Origin: a virus
Reading direction: 5' to 3' (one strand)
IMG/VR virus record: IMGVR_UViG_3300005965_000002
Span: 1-64,000 of that record
DNA: 64,000 nt
Translations under genes and position numbers: made by a program
Notes under the pieces: generated by a model
What the model saw: the letters and a program-made list of their open reading frames with translations, nothing else
The model's database searches: none
What the model was told of the DNA's origin: nothing
Shown: positions 30,809 through 38,418 of the stretch, in pieces
How positions within the stretch are numbered: position 1 is the stretch's first letter
Layout of the letters: every line of letters begins with the position of its first letter

Positions 30809-31051
30809 TTAATACTCTACTTTATCCGTCTCAAAGGATATACCAGTTTTTTTGACGATAACAGTTACCTGTATATGCTTTAAAGGGATTGGTAAAGGCG
30901 GTAAATAAATGTCTTTTCTATACGGATCATATCTTTTAATCGAAGGAACGAATGGTAACAGTTTTAAGCGCCCCCGAAAGGATTCGAACCTTTGACTGAC
31001 TGGTTTTAGGGACCACTCCTCTACCACTGAGGTACGGGGGCTGATAGTCAT
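30809..31051 (-). CDS. unknown protein of uncertain start; frame runs through the CUA tRNA
   Basis: The C-terminal half (KRYDPYRKDIYLPPLPIPLK to KVEY) looks like real protein, but no ATG, GTG or TTG lies between it and the tRNA. The only ATG in frame is at 31051, upstream of the tRNA, with AAAGG in front. Translation would thus read the tRNA as codons from a longer transcript, or use a rare start. Confidence 0.4.
   Translation of the reverse strand: MTISPRTSVVEEWSLKPVSQRFESFRGRLKLLPFVPSIKRYDPYRKDIYLPPLPIPLKHIQVTVIVKKTGISFETDKVEY
30969..31041 (-). tRNA. tRNA with CUA anticodon (candidate amber suppressor)
   Basis: Perfect acceptor GCCCCCG/CGGGGGC with G discriminator, D stem CCTC/GAGG, T arm AAAGG-TTCGAAT-CCTTT. 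The anticodon arm TGGT-CCCTAAA-ACCA has 34-36 = CUA, which reads UAG. Position 33 is C instead of U, and there is no CCA. An in-frame UAG occurs in the methyltransferase gene at 38770. Confidence 0.75.
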
Positions 31052-31052
31052 T

Positions 31053-31081
31053 AATATACCTTTGTGATATATTTATTTTAA
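31053..31081 (-). promoter_or_regulatory. promoter, TTAAAA-N16-GTATATT
   Basis: Class-1 promoter with one deviation, ending 11 bases before the CUA tRNA. Confidence 0.65.
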
Positions 31082-31393
31082 CTACTTTACGATATCAAGG
31101 CTTTTGAAGATACTTCCCAGATCGAAACAAGCTAGTGCTGTTTCTTGGTTGTCCAGGTCTGGCTCCCGAAAAACCGAAAAAATCTTCTCTTCTTTTTCTA
31201 GTTTTTCTTTCCAATACCTGAGGCCCCTCAAATGAGGGACCCCAAGATAAATGAGAGTGCCATTACCCCATGCCTTAAAAAGAGATTCATGTTCTAAGGC
31301 ATACTGTGAAAGCGCGTGGCCTCCTTGTACCAAACCGTAGACTTTGGAAAGATCAAGCCTCACTAGCACATACATCTTTGGCTGTGTAGGCAT
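31082..31393 (-). CDS. PTH2-type peptidyl-tRNA hydrolase-like protein
   Basis: A 103-residue protein. KMYVLVRLDLSKVYG, GGHALSQYALEH and the late EPDLDNQETALACF follow the PTH2 fold (beta strand, Ala/His helix, and a turn ending in ALAxF). It would recycle peptidyl-tRNA, useful with so many phage tRNAs. AGGAG precedes the ATG at 31393. A second PTH2 start survives at 37488. Confidence 0.65.
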   Translation of the reverse strand: MPTQPKMYVLVRLDLSKVYGLVQGGHALSQYALEHESLFKAWGNGTLIYLGVPHLRGLRYWKEKLEKEEKIFSVFREPDLDNQETALACFDLGSIFKSLDIVK

Positions 31394-31661
31394 CTTTGAT
31401 CTCCTGAATAGTCTTCCAGTTAGGTTCGTTACCTTCTCTACAATGGTTCTCAATTTCTTCATATTTTCGTCCTCTAAGCAGGCAGTAGGCAATATGACTG
31501 TGGCGGTAGTCAGCCTTTAGAGAAAGAACCTCTGCTTGTTCTCTCCAAGCATTCCCGGTTCCTGACTCCCTTTGGATTGATCTAATCTTGTTTTTGAGTT
31601 CACGTAGACCTAAAGCCTTCTTCTTCAGCGTATTTTTCAGAATTGAATATGAGGTATGCAT
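31353..31661 (-). CDS. unknown helical protein, 102 aa
   Basis: Charged, helical; AEVLSLKADYRHSHIAYCLL and RGRKYEEIENHCREGNEPNW. Overlaps PTH2 by 41 nt. Not recognised. Confidence 0.55.
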   Translation of the reverse strand: MHTSYSILKNTLKKKALGLRELKNKIRSIQRESGTGNAWREQAEVLSLKADYRHSHIAYCLLRGRKYEEIENHCREGNEPNWKTIQEIKDAYTAKDVCASEA

Positions 31662-31816
31662 TCCGCACTCCTTTAATTAAGTGAATAGTTAATAGATAGC
31701 ACTTAAAAAAGGAATGCTTTAAGGAGGCTTAAAAACTCGGAGGACCTATGTGAATCCGGAAACCTACACAGGTGAGAAAAAGTGGGTCATTTTATTTTCC
31801 TATTAAGATTTAATAT

Positions 31817-31939
31817 TTAAATACCGATAATTTCATCATCGTAAAAATAGGTATCTTTTTCGTGACCACTCTTCATTTTATAGATGAAATAAGTAGCTAC
31901 TAATGCAAGAATACCCGATATAGCGATAATTTTTTTCAT
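31817..31939 (-). CDS. single-pass membrane peptide, 40 aa
   Basis: MKKIIAISGILALVATYFI is a signal-anchor; the rest is charged and acidic. Preceded 12 bases upstream by an AATAATC-TTT-TAATCT box. The adjoining stretch 31662-31816 holds no gene I can support, only a weak imperfect hairpin. Confidence 0.55.
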   Translation of the reverse strand: MKKIIAISGILALVATYFIYKMKSGHEKDTYFYDDEIIGI

Positions 31940-31951
31940 ACTATGACTCTC

Positions 31952-31967
31952 AGATTAAAAGATTATT
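31952..31967 (-). promoter_or_regulatory. AATAATC-N3-TAATAT box
   Basis: AATAATC-TTT-TAATCT on the minus strand, directly before the 40-aa membrane peptide. Confidence 0.55.
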
Positions 31968-32793
31968 AGATACCCAAGTAATGATGCCCATATTGCTGGA
32001 AGTTATATACTGGGTTTTCTACAATAATTCTTTTGTATTTTTCAATGTAAGCTAAAAACTTTTTTGATTCCTGCGCCCATGATTTTAGGGAATTGCAGGT
32101 AGGGACTGTTCTTACTTTAAGCTTATGCAATAAATCATGTTCCCATTTAAAATGATGAACAAAATTTTTGGAGAAACAGCTATCTACTTCCGGAAAATAT
32201 GTTTCTGTTCGGTAGCCGTTTACTTTTTCTCCGTTCTCCCGCAACAAAACATGATGACCTCCTCCGATGTCTCTCGATGCCTTCGCGGCCATTACCTTTT
32301 TATCCCAGGCACCTAACAGGTAGTGTGTAATAAACCCACCCAGTGAGAATATTTCTTCTAAAGAATATTCTTCTTTAAATAAAGGTAAGTCACCGCTGGA
32401 ATAGACTCTATCTAGTAACCTACCCTCGATTGAATCTAAGAAATGCTCTGAACAATAATTGATTTGATCACGTAAAGGAGGATCAAAGTAATGAAATTCA
32501 TCGCTATCCGCGTAAATCACCCAGTCCTGGTCGTCACAGACCTCATTTTTGGCTTTATTTTCGATCTCTATCTTTTTGTCCTCACTAAAATGTCCGTGCC
32601 AGGATCCATTTCCTTTTACATTATACCGGTTACAGACCTTACTAATACCCTGCAGTATATCGTATGAAAAATCTGGATAAGGCTGGTGGTTAGTAACTAT
32701 AAATTGATCGACACCAAGTCTCTGATAATAGCCAAAGAAACGATCCAGATACTTAATATCAGGACCTATCGTTGTGACTAAATAAATCTTCAT
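31966..32793 (-). CDS. glycosyltransferase (GT2/GT92-like), 275 aa
   Basis: Start MKIYLVTTIGPDIKYLDRFF with RLGVDQFIVTNH, then DWVIYADSDEFHYF giving the DxD metal site. KASRDIGGGHHVLL and NFVHHFKWEHD resemble the acceptor end of GT92-type enzymes. Acceptor unknown. Confidence 0.75.
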   Translation of the reverse strand: MKIYLVTTIGPDIKYLDRFFGYYQRLGVDQFIVTNHQPYPDFSYDILQGISKVCNRYNVKGNGSWHGHFSEDKKIEIENKAKNEVCDDQDWVIYADSDEFHYFDPPLRDQINYCSEHFLDSIEGRLLDRVYSSGDLPLFKEEYSLEEIFSLGGFITHYLLGAWDKKVMAAKASRDIGGGHHVLLRENGEKVNGYRTETYFPEVDSCFSKNFVHHFKWEHDLLHKLKVRTVPTCNSLKSWAQESKKFLAYIEKYKRIIVENPVYNFQQYGHHYLGI

Positions 32794-32981
32794 TTTTTAA
32801 CTTTTGGGATAAGGTAAATTTCAGAAGTATCGTAAGATCCATCATCATTCTTGTTTAAGCGCCCATGATAGATTGGAATGTGTGGGCCTATCTTCCTGGC
32901 GGTATCCCGCGCCTCATTCAATGCTGTGTAGGGGCCTTCATATTTTTTGCCTTTTTCTACTTCTACGAAAAATCCTTGCAT
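32790..32981 (-). CDS. unknown protein, 63 aa
   Basis: KKYEGPYTALNEARDTARKI looks like a small SPOR-like or DUF-type beta-alpha unit. Overlaps the glycosyltransferase start by 4 nt. Function unknown. Confidence 0.5.
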   Translation of the reverse strand: MQGFFVEVEKGKKYEGPYTALNEARDTARKIGPHIPIYHGRLNKNDDGSYDTSEIYLIPKVKK

Positions 32982-32987
32982 TTGTCC

Positions 32988-33509
32988 TCACTTGTTATAC
33001 CATACCCAACCTACGAAAATTACCTGGTCACCGTTATCAAGATTTACCAAAAATCTTTTTAATTCGTTATCACCATCACAGGGAAGAGTGCAGGTAGTAT
33101 AGCCATGGCCTAAAGAAGCTCTTTCAATATGAGAGAGTACTCGTATACCATTTAGCACAAACGATGCATCAAACTTGTATTCAAACATAGCAGAATCAAA
33201 GTTTGGCTTTCTGTACTGATCTACATCGTTTTTTACGATAATAGCAGTAGGTATCATCCAGAAGTATCTGTTGCCTATGATATAGGGGCACTCATAAATT
33301 ACTTTATCTCTGATCTTTGATAGATCAACATTAAGTCGTTCCGCTTCATGCCAGGGGTCTGGTCTGATTAAAGATATTAAACCTATTTTTTCAGATTTAA
33401 TAGATTCTAATTTATCGAAGTCATAGGTGTGGGAAACATACTCTGACCCATACAAAATATCTCCGTAATCTTCACCCTGAAAAGTCTTAGCGACTACTGG
33501 CTTAATCAT
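32988..33509 (-). CDS. unknown protein, 173 aa
   Basis: Beta-rich soluble protein; IGNRYFWMIPTAIIVKND and ASLGHGYTTCTLPCDGDNE stand out. Overlaps the next upstream gene by 4 nt. Not recognised. Confidence 0.55.
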   Translation of the reverse strand: MIKPVVAKTFQGEDYGDILYGSEYVSHTYDFDKLESIKSEKIGLISLIRPDPWHEAERLNVDLSKIRDKVIYECPYIIGNRYFWMIPTAIIVKNDVDQYRKPNFDSAMFEYKFDASFVLNGIRVLSHIERASLGHGYTTCTLPCDGDNELKRFLVNLDNGDQVIFVGWVWYNK

Positions 33510-33694
33510 GATTCCTCCGTACTTATTTCGTCTATTTCCTTTTGTATTTCCTTTTGTATTTCTTTCTTAGCTTTTTGTCTTTCGGTCTTCTTATTAAGAC
33601 TATCTAACTCTGCCTCCCACCAATTGATGTATCCTTTGGGAGGATGGTTATCTTCGTAGTTATGACTTTTTGGTTTACGCCCGTAAGGTTTCAT
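33506..33694 (-). CDS. small charged protein, 62 aa
   Basis: Basic start with NHPPKGYINWWEAELDSL, ending in a repeated KKEIQKEIQKEI helix. Coupled on both sides by 4-nt overlaps. Confidence 0.5.
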   Translation of the reverse strand: MKPYGRKPKSHNYEDNHPPKGYINWWEAELDSLNKKTERQKAKKEIQKEIQKEIDEISTEES

Positions 33695-34161
33695 TTTTCA
33701 CAGACAAATTCTAGTTTTGTCCCACCATCGTAAGGTACAGCTAGACCGGCTGTAATTAGCATTTCAGCCAAATTCTGACCATCAATAAGAACATCAGCTA
33801 AAATCCTAAAATATTTACCTCTTTGTATATTGGTAAGCTCAATTTTTTTAGCATTTGAAAGCTTATCTATGACGAAGGCTTTAGCTTCTTTAGCTTTGGC
33901 TTTTTCACAGGGGCGGCTTCCCCTTATCTCCGGTGCGTCTATTCCTTTTACACGTATAGATACTGTGTCGCCGATGAGGGGGTGAACATTATTGATATTA
34001 GCGTGAAAAGTATCGCCATCATAAACTTTAACGATGTTTTTCACCTTCAGGGATCCGTACGTCTTATCAGCAGCGTGAAGAGAATTAACTACGCAGAAAA
34101 ATAAAATCAATAAAACAAACAAGTTTTTGAAAATTTGATTGTAAAGGTTCGATCCAAACAT
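33691..34161 (-). CDS. membrane-anchored/secreted staphylococcal-nuclease-like protein
   Basis: A 156-residue protein. Hydrophobic signal NLFVLLILFFCVVNSLHA, then VKVYDGDTFHANI, IRVKGIDAPEIRG and GKYFRILADVLIDGQNLAEM, which cover the SNase active-site Asp, Arg and Glu segments. It would cut nucleic acid outside the membrane or at the envelope. AGGA precedes the ATG at 34161. The same frame is open upstream through the transposon remnant, so the pre-insertion gene may have been longer (see finding on 34210-34585). Confidence 0.75.
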   Translation of the reverse strand: MFGSNLYNQIFKNLFVLLILFFCVVNSLHAADKTYGSLKVKNIVKVYDGDTFHANINNVHPLIGDTVSIRVKGIDAPEIRGSRPCEKAKAKEAKAFVIDKLSNAKKIELTNIQRGKYFRILADVLIDGQNLAEMLITAGLAVPYDGGTKLEFVCEK

Positions 34162-34209
34162 TGGGTGGTATCCTGTGTTAGAGCTATCCGTCCCAACCTC
34201 TATATCTTT

Positions 34210-34585
34210 GGGTGTAGACTCCATTTTACGCAGCTTTGGCGAATGTTTTGTACTGTTGCCAAGCATCCTCCCACCTCTGGGATTTGACAAGCGTACGGAA
34301 TGTCAGGATGTTCTGACCACCTTCACAGGACCAACGCATGCCGCTTCGCTGAGATTGCTGGTCATCTTCTCTACAAGCTCGGCGTTGAGCTGCGAAAAGT
34401 TGAAGTCGTGGCATAAATCTACCATTTTTTGTTTAAATGTACTGACAAAGCGATCGACTATTCGGCCAATAGATATCATCGGATCCTCCTGAATTTCCCT
34501 TTAACTTGTTGTTCAATAAGCAGTTAGGGAATACGATGGGGGATCCTTTTTTCCTGAATACATGCGTAAAAACGAGTCTACACCC
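34210..34585. mobile_element. 376-bp transposon remnant with terminal inverted repeats
   Basis: Both ends begin GGGTGTAGACTC and continue with TTTTACGCA after two differing bases (about 23 bp inverted repeat). Flanks ATATCTTT and AAATCTTT look like an 8-bp target duplication with one change. GC content is clearly higher than the surroundings. Inside are transposase fragments in two frames. It sits in the 34513-34887 gene. Confidence 0.75.
34226..34479 (-). pseudogene. internally deleted transposase remnant
   Basis: From an ATG at 34479 (AGGAGG upstream) a frame reads DLCHDFNFSQLNAELVEKM to a stop at 34303. A second frame then gives GMRWSCEGGQNILTFRTL and WEDAWQQYKTF, like the C-terminus of a DDE transposase. 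Family not certain. Confidence 0.55.
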
Positions 34586-34887
34586 AAATCTTTCCAAAGA
34601 TCTTTCGGCATTGTGACACTAAACTTTTCCATTAATTTGTTTAATTCAGTATACGGTGTAGATTTTATTTTGTATGGATCGTATGCTCTAAATGCTGTCC
34701 GGTTGGTAGTTGTAGCTGTTGTACGGCCTATAACAGACCCGTTTACAGCTAAATCGTTTTCATGGGAATTATATACTCCATGAGGTTTACCTACAGGTTT
34801 ACCAAGCCAGCACTCGTCAGTGCGTCCTATAGATAATTCTGAAGCTTTGAATATGTCATTATTTCTATTTGGTGGTAACATAGGCAT
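34513..34887 (-). CDS. unknown protein truncated by a transposon insertion, 124 aa
   Basis: About the first 100 residues are native (FKASELSIGRTDECWLGKP and so on); the last 24 (GVDSFLRMYSGKKD...) are coded by the inserted element. Without it the frame would continue IEVGTDSSNTGYHPM into the nuclease frame. The ATG lies five bases after the GTATATT box, so the mRNA may be leaderless. Confidence 0.6.
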   Translation of the reverse strand: MPMLPPNRNNDIFKASELSIGRTDECWLGKPVGKPHGVYNSHENDLAVNGSVIGRTTATTTNRTAFRAYDPYKIKSTPYTELNKLMEKFSVTMPKDLWKDLGVDSFLRMYSGKKDPPSYSLTAY

Positions 34888-34892
34888 ATTAT

Positions 34893-34921
34893 AATATACT
34901 CCACAGATAAAAGTATTTAAA
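34893..34921 (-). promoter_or_regulatory. promoter, TTTAAA-N16-GTATATT class
   Basis: Exact match. GTATATT-ATAAT-ATG: the start codon falls where transcription should begin. Confidence 0.75.
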
Positions 34922-34938
34922 GGAGAGAAATAAGAAAA

Positions 34939-35013
34939 TCGAGGTGCCCGGATTTGAACCGAGGACCCCCGCCTCCCAAAGACGGTGCTCTAGCCAAGCT
35001 GAGCTACACCTCG
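34939..35013 (-). tRNA. tRNA-Pro(UGG)
   Basis: Acceptor CGAGGTG/CACCTCG, arm CCGTC-TTTGGGA-GGCGG (UGG), T loop TTCAAAT, no CCA. Confidence 0.92.
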
Positions 35014-35255
35014 TTAGATTATGATTTTTAGAGCACTCACAACATTTTGGATGCGGTTGATGACAGTTGTCGTACTACTCCCGGCAAAAAGAAGACCTAC
35101 GGCGTTATTTTGACCGTTAAATACCACTGACCCACTATCGCCTCCTTGGCTCATAGGTCCTGCAATAAGCTGGTCAGTAAAAACAGCCACTTTATTGGCT
35201 CCGTAGCTTACTTGTACTGTAGCATCTATCTGCTGAATAGTACCTTCTGTGTACC
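35014..35255 (-). pseudogene. C-terminal fragment of a trypsin-like serine protease
   Basis: About 80 residues survive: STGYTEGTIQQIDATV, then MSQGGDSGSVVFNGQNNAVG with the GDSGS nucleophile loop. The catalytic His and Asp halves are missing. Upstream sequence switches abruptly to a transposase at about 35250, the left border of the foreign island. Confidence 0.7.
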
Positions 35256-35767
35256 CGGTAGACATCCCACAGAAGAGAGCTGTCGGTGGGATAGTGGATG
35301 TTCGACTCACACACCGTGCTGTCCACCCGCAGCCTCTCGGCGGTGATCTTGCCGCTGCGCTGAGCAGCATCCAGGACAATCGCATTGATCTTTTGCCATG
35401 TCGAAGCCTGGATATGCTTGAATGCCGTACACAGCTGGTTAAAGCTCATCACCTTGCCCATGCCGATGCGGGTGAAATTGAGCAAAAAATCGCTATCTGC
35501 GATACGAATCACCGTCTCGCGGTAAGGAAGGTCTTCTATAATCATAACAATACTCATCCGCAATACCTGTTCGCTGCTATAACTGGCTCCACGCCCCTTG
35601 CTCGAGCCACATCGGCGCAGGTCTTTATGAACGACATTCAGAATCTCTGGATGCTCGTCCAGGAAGCGGTCAATCGAATCGTATTTGGCTCGGTACTCAC
35701 GAATCACCTTCTGTTCACTGAATACATTGAAGGGAAAACATGGCTGTGCGTGAACTATTTTTCTCAC
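35250..35767 (-). pseudogene. 3'-truncated DDE transposase (ISNCY/IS1202-like)
   Basis: Starts with GTG. VKVIREYRAKYDSIDRFL-like N-terminal domain, EDLPYRETVIRIADSDFL, then RVDSTVCESNIHYPTDSSLL, the first catalytic Asp block of this family. Homology ends at WDVYRV where the protease gene begins; the remaining DDE residues are lost. Confidence 0.75.
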
Positions 35768-35844
35768 TGGGATGCCCTCCGTTTTCTGTAAAACCCTTTT
35801 GGTTTTTTGATCAACAGAAAAATAGGATAAGGCATCCCTTTTTG

Positions 35845-36852
35845 TTAACCCTTAGTGCTTTCTGAACAGAAACTAACTAATACTCTTTTGTTTTTTACTA
35901 TGATTCTGAAATACGGGCATTTTCCATTTATCGACAAATCTTTTCCATCATTACCTTTTCTAAATTTAACAATCTCAAATTGGTCAGGATTGAATTTGTG
36001 TAGGAACGTTATGGGGACACCCATATATCCATTATAATCGATTGGTATATCCTGTGTTTTATTGACATTTATCCCATCATAATTATCATACTTTGGATAT
36101 TCAGCTTCATTACCAAGATATTTCCTTTTTAGTTCAATGTCTTCATGACGTTTAAAAGTGTCCAAATTAGTTAGCCATAGACAATTATTTGGCGAAACTA
36201 TTCTATTTCCAGCATCATCTATGCGTGCTTCTGTTCCATAGAGATCATAGTGGTCAGGTACAATAAAACCAGAAACGCCTCTACCAAGACCTATTCCTAG
36301 CCAAGCATTGTTTTCCTTAATTAACTTAAAAATTTCCTTATACGTTATGGCATTAACATTCCCAATTATCAAAAATTGTTTATCATAGTTTACCAATTGA
36401 GCGACATACTCTCTGAATAGCGAAAAAGGAGGATTAGTAACAATAATATCTGATTGTTTCAAGAGTTCAATGCTTTCAGCACTTCTAAAGTCTCCATCTC
36501 CTTTGAAATAAACTATATCCGTTGTATCTGGTATCTTTTTCTCGCCCTCAGTTCCTGTATATGCATAGAAAAAACCATTTTCATCTTCTTGCGTATTAAA
36601 TAAATCTCTTGTTTGTTCCTTATAACATGACGCGATTACTTTTTTAAGGCCAAGTTCCTCAAAGTTTGAAGTAAAATAACGGAAGAAGTTGCTGATACGA
36701 GGGTCATCACAATTACAATAAACAACTTTATTCTTAAAATGACTCTTATAATGTTGTAATTCACTTTCTATATCCGCAAGCTGGGTGTAAAATTCATCAC
36801 TTTTCGATTTTTTTGCCTTTTGAAGTAATTTATTTGTTGCATTTCGTGCCAT
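35845..36852 (-). CDS. ecoRIM: EcoRI-type adenine-specific DNA methyltransferase
   Basis: A 335-residue protein strongly resembling M.EcoRI (326 residues) end to end: MARNATNKLLQKAKKSKSDE, VVYCNCDDPRISNFFRYF, IVTNPPFSLFREYVAQL with the NPPF catalytic motif, and NYDGINVNKTQDIPIDYNG. It would methylate the inner A of GAATTC. It appears intact, so it could protect phage DNA; GAATTC sites do occur here (for example at 304). Located 10 bases after the EcoRI fragment. Confidence 0.93.
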   Translation of the reverse strand: MARNATNKLLQKAKKSKSDEFYTQLADIESELQHYKSHFKNKVVYCNCDDPRISNFFRYFTSNFEELGLKKVIASCYKEQTRDLFNTQEDENGFFYAYTGTEGEKKIPDTTDIVYFKGDGDFRSAESIELLKQSDIIVTNPPFSLFREYVAQLVNYDKQFLIIGNVNAITYKEIFKLIKENNAWLGIGLGRGVSGFIVPDHYDLYGTEARIDDAGNRIVSPNNCLWLTNLDTFKRHEDIELKRKYLGNEAEYPKYDNYDGINVNKTQDIPIDYNGYMGVPITFLHKFNPDQFEIVKFRKGNDGKDLSINGKCPYFRIIVKNKRVLVSFCSESTKG

Positions 36853-36861
36853 TAATTCACC

Positions 36862-37488
36862 TTAGTTGTTATTTGTTAATTGATTGAATATGTCGCTTCC
36901 CAATACTTTGAGCGAGGTCTTCGAAATTTCAATCATAACATCAAACATATCCTTAGTATCCCACCTTTCTCCGTTCCCCTGTGTATAAATAGATGTTGCT
37001 TGAAGCATAATTGTTTTATCAATATGCTTAACAAACTTATTCATACATAAATTGGTGTTGATGGGCATACCATAATTTGCTGATGTCAACCTATCTAGTC
37101 TATTTAGCATTCCTGAGTTATATTCAAGAGTTACAACTCTTCCGTCTGGCCTTTGAATTGAAATAGTTTCTGTTAAGAAATTTGAGCCTTCCAAAAACAG
37201 TACGTAAGGGAAATGAGATTCAGCTAGCATAAAGTTAGCTATTTCTGATATGTTTTTATGAGACCTTTCAATCGCATTTCCAGCGGCCATCAAGTCTTGG
37301 TTATTACCAGTGCCAACTAATTGACCATTTCTAATGTTTTCAATGTCTTTTCCCTGATGTTTGGCTTCTGAAACCAAAACTACTCTCCAATTGCCGTTGT
37401 CGTCTTTTACTTCAATAATTCCGCCATCAGGTTTAATACTAGAATTACCTAAATCTTTTCTCATTACTATGACTTGTTTGTAATTCAT
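36862..37488 (-). CDS. ecoRIR: N-terminally deleted EcoRI endonuclease fused to 13 residues of a PTH2-like protein
   Basis: From residue 14 on, the sequence follows EcoRI: SSIKPDGGIIEVKDD, VSEAKHQGKDIENIRNGQLV, DLMAAGNAIERSHKNISEIA, FPYVLFLEGSNFLTE. The catalytic Asp (PDGG) and Glu/Lys (EAK) remain, but roughly the first 85 residues of EcoRI are missing. They are replaced in frame by MNYKQVIVMRKDL, the start of a PTH2-type peptidyl-tRNA hydrolase. Probably inactive, since the N-terminal fold is gone. It overlaps the previous gene at ATGA. Confidence 0.9.
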   Translation of the reverse strand: MNYKQVIVMRKDLGNSSIKPDGGIIEVKDDNGNWRVVLVSEAKHQGKDIENIRNGQLVGTGNNQDLMAAGNAIERSHKNISEIANFMLAESHFPYVLFLEGSNFLTETISIQRPDGRVVTLEYNSGMLNRLDRLTSANYGMPINTNLCMNKFVKHIDKTIMLQATSIYTQGNGERWDTKDMFDVMIEISKTSLKVLGSDIFNQLTNNN

Positions 37489-37742
37489 GCGTCTTCCATT
37501 TCCTGCTTTACCCGTTTATTCTTTTTCTTTACCTGTTTGCGGCACCCTTCAATAAACTCTTTGCTTACTTTTTTACTGGGCACTTTAACTAATTTAATTG
37601 TAAAAACGCCTTCACACTTAGGACAGTACATTGCTTTTGAAAACCAGCCGTTTGAGACCTCTTCAAGACCTGTCCCGCATTTGTTGCAGACTGCATTGGT
37701 AATAAAAGGACTTGCGTGTATTTCGAAGTTATCAAATTTCAT
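37485..37742 (-). CDS. zinc-ribbon protein, 85 aa
   Basis: AGGAG before the ATG at 37742. VCNKCGTGLEEV and MYCPKCEGVF form a four-cysteine ribbon, followed by a basic C-terminus (RKQVKKKNKRVKQE). Possibly nucleic-acid binding. The following gene in the ancestral phage was PTH2-like. Confidence 0.65.
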   Translation of the reverse strand: MKFDNFEIHASPFITNAVCNKCGTGLEEVSNGWFSKAMYCPKCEGVFTIKLVKVPSKKVSKEFIEGCRKQVKKKNKRVKQEMEDA

Positions 37743-37743
37743 A

Positions 37744-38310
37744 TCAACTCCTAAGTTCTCTTTCGCCTGAGCGGGATAAATAGTTTTTATCTGCTGGTGA
37801 ATCGTAAAACCAGCAGGGCCAGTGCTTTTTAAAGCTTTCAATTACTGCTTGGTTACAAGTAATCACTAAACTCCAAGGACGAAAGAGTACCATATCAAAC
37901 ATTACCCAGCCGGGCTGGAGGGTCACCGCGTGGAAATTGTATTGGCTCTGTTCGCTGTCGTGGGAGACAATGATATCTGTGTTTTTCTGTAGTCGGTCTA
38001 AGAGTTGCCATCTTAACTCGACATCATTGTCTACGAAAATCATATCCCACTTACCGGATAAGCGGGATGCATAATTTAAGACCTGATCGTGATCGGGTAA
38101 GTATAGCGAGTTAGGGTTGATTTTTTGAGAAGAATCAAACCATTGTTCATTCTGGGTTTCTATAGAGGTAAGTACGCAACCTCTCTCTACAAAATATCTC
38201 GTGCTAAAGTCTCCGGTACCGAACTCAAGTACTTCCTTTGGATTCACCGTATTGAACACACGATCCAAAACTGGTATATGACTCATAATCCCATCAAATT
38301 TAAATATCAT
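37744..38310 (-). CDS. methyltransferase-like (family 24-like) protein, 188 aa
   Basis: EVLEFGTGDFSTRYFVERG is motif I; LTSIETQNEQWFDSS the acidic strand end; KWDMIFVDNDVELRWQLL and DIIVSHDSEQSQYN follow the pattern also seen at 1189-1890. Substrate unknown, perhaps a sugar. Located just after tRNA-Pro(GGG). Confidence 0.65.
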   Translation of the reverse strand: MIFKFDGIMSHIPVLDRVFNTVNPKEVLEFGTGDFSTRYFVERGCVLTSIETQNEQWFDSSQKINPNSLYLPDHDQVLNYASRLSGKWDMIFVDNDVELRWQLLDRLQKNTDIIVSHDSEQSQYNFHAVTLQPGWVMFDMVLFRPWSLVITCNQAVIESFKKHWPCWFYDSPADKNYLSRSGERELRS

Positions 38311-38326
38311 ATTATCTCTCCAAAAA

Positions 38327-38404
38327 TGGTCGGGACGCCCGGATTTGAACCGGGGACCCCAAGTCCCCCAGACTTGTGCGCTGACCAGGCTGCGCCACGT
38401 CCCG
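38327..38404 (-). tRNA. tRNA-Pro(GGG)
   Basis: Acceptor CGGGACG/CGTCCCG, ACCA encoded, arm CAAGT-CTGGGGG-ACTTG (GGG), T loop TTCAAAT. Confidence 0.94.
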
Positions 38405-38418
38405 AAAAAAACTAGTAA

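Larger units (their letters stand above)
35245..37450. mobile_element. foreign island: transposase remnant, EcoRI-type methyltransferase, truncated EcoRI
   Basis: The left border cuts a phage protease gene, the right border cuts a PTH2-like gene after 13 codons. Content between them is a GC-richer transposase remnant and an AT-rich EcoRI-type restriction-modification pair. Borders are placed by where recognisable protein homology switches; precise ends are uncertain. Confidence 0.7.

Noticed and set aside
31662-31816. Riboswitch-like hairpin in the gap after the 102-aa gene
   Set aside because: Pairing (ACCT...AGGT) is imperfect and no known conserved core was recognised.
35249-35791. 180-residue plus-strand frame opposite the transposase
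   Set aside because: The minus strand has clear transposase homology; the plus frame is a by-product of high GC.
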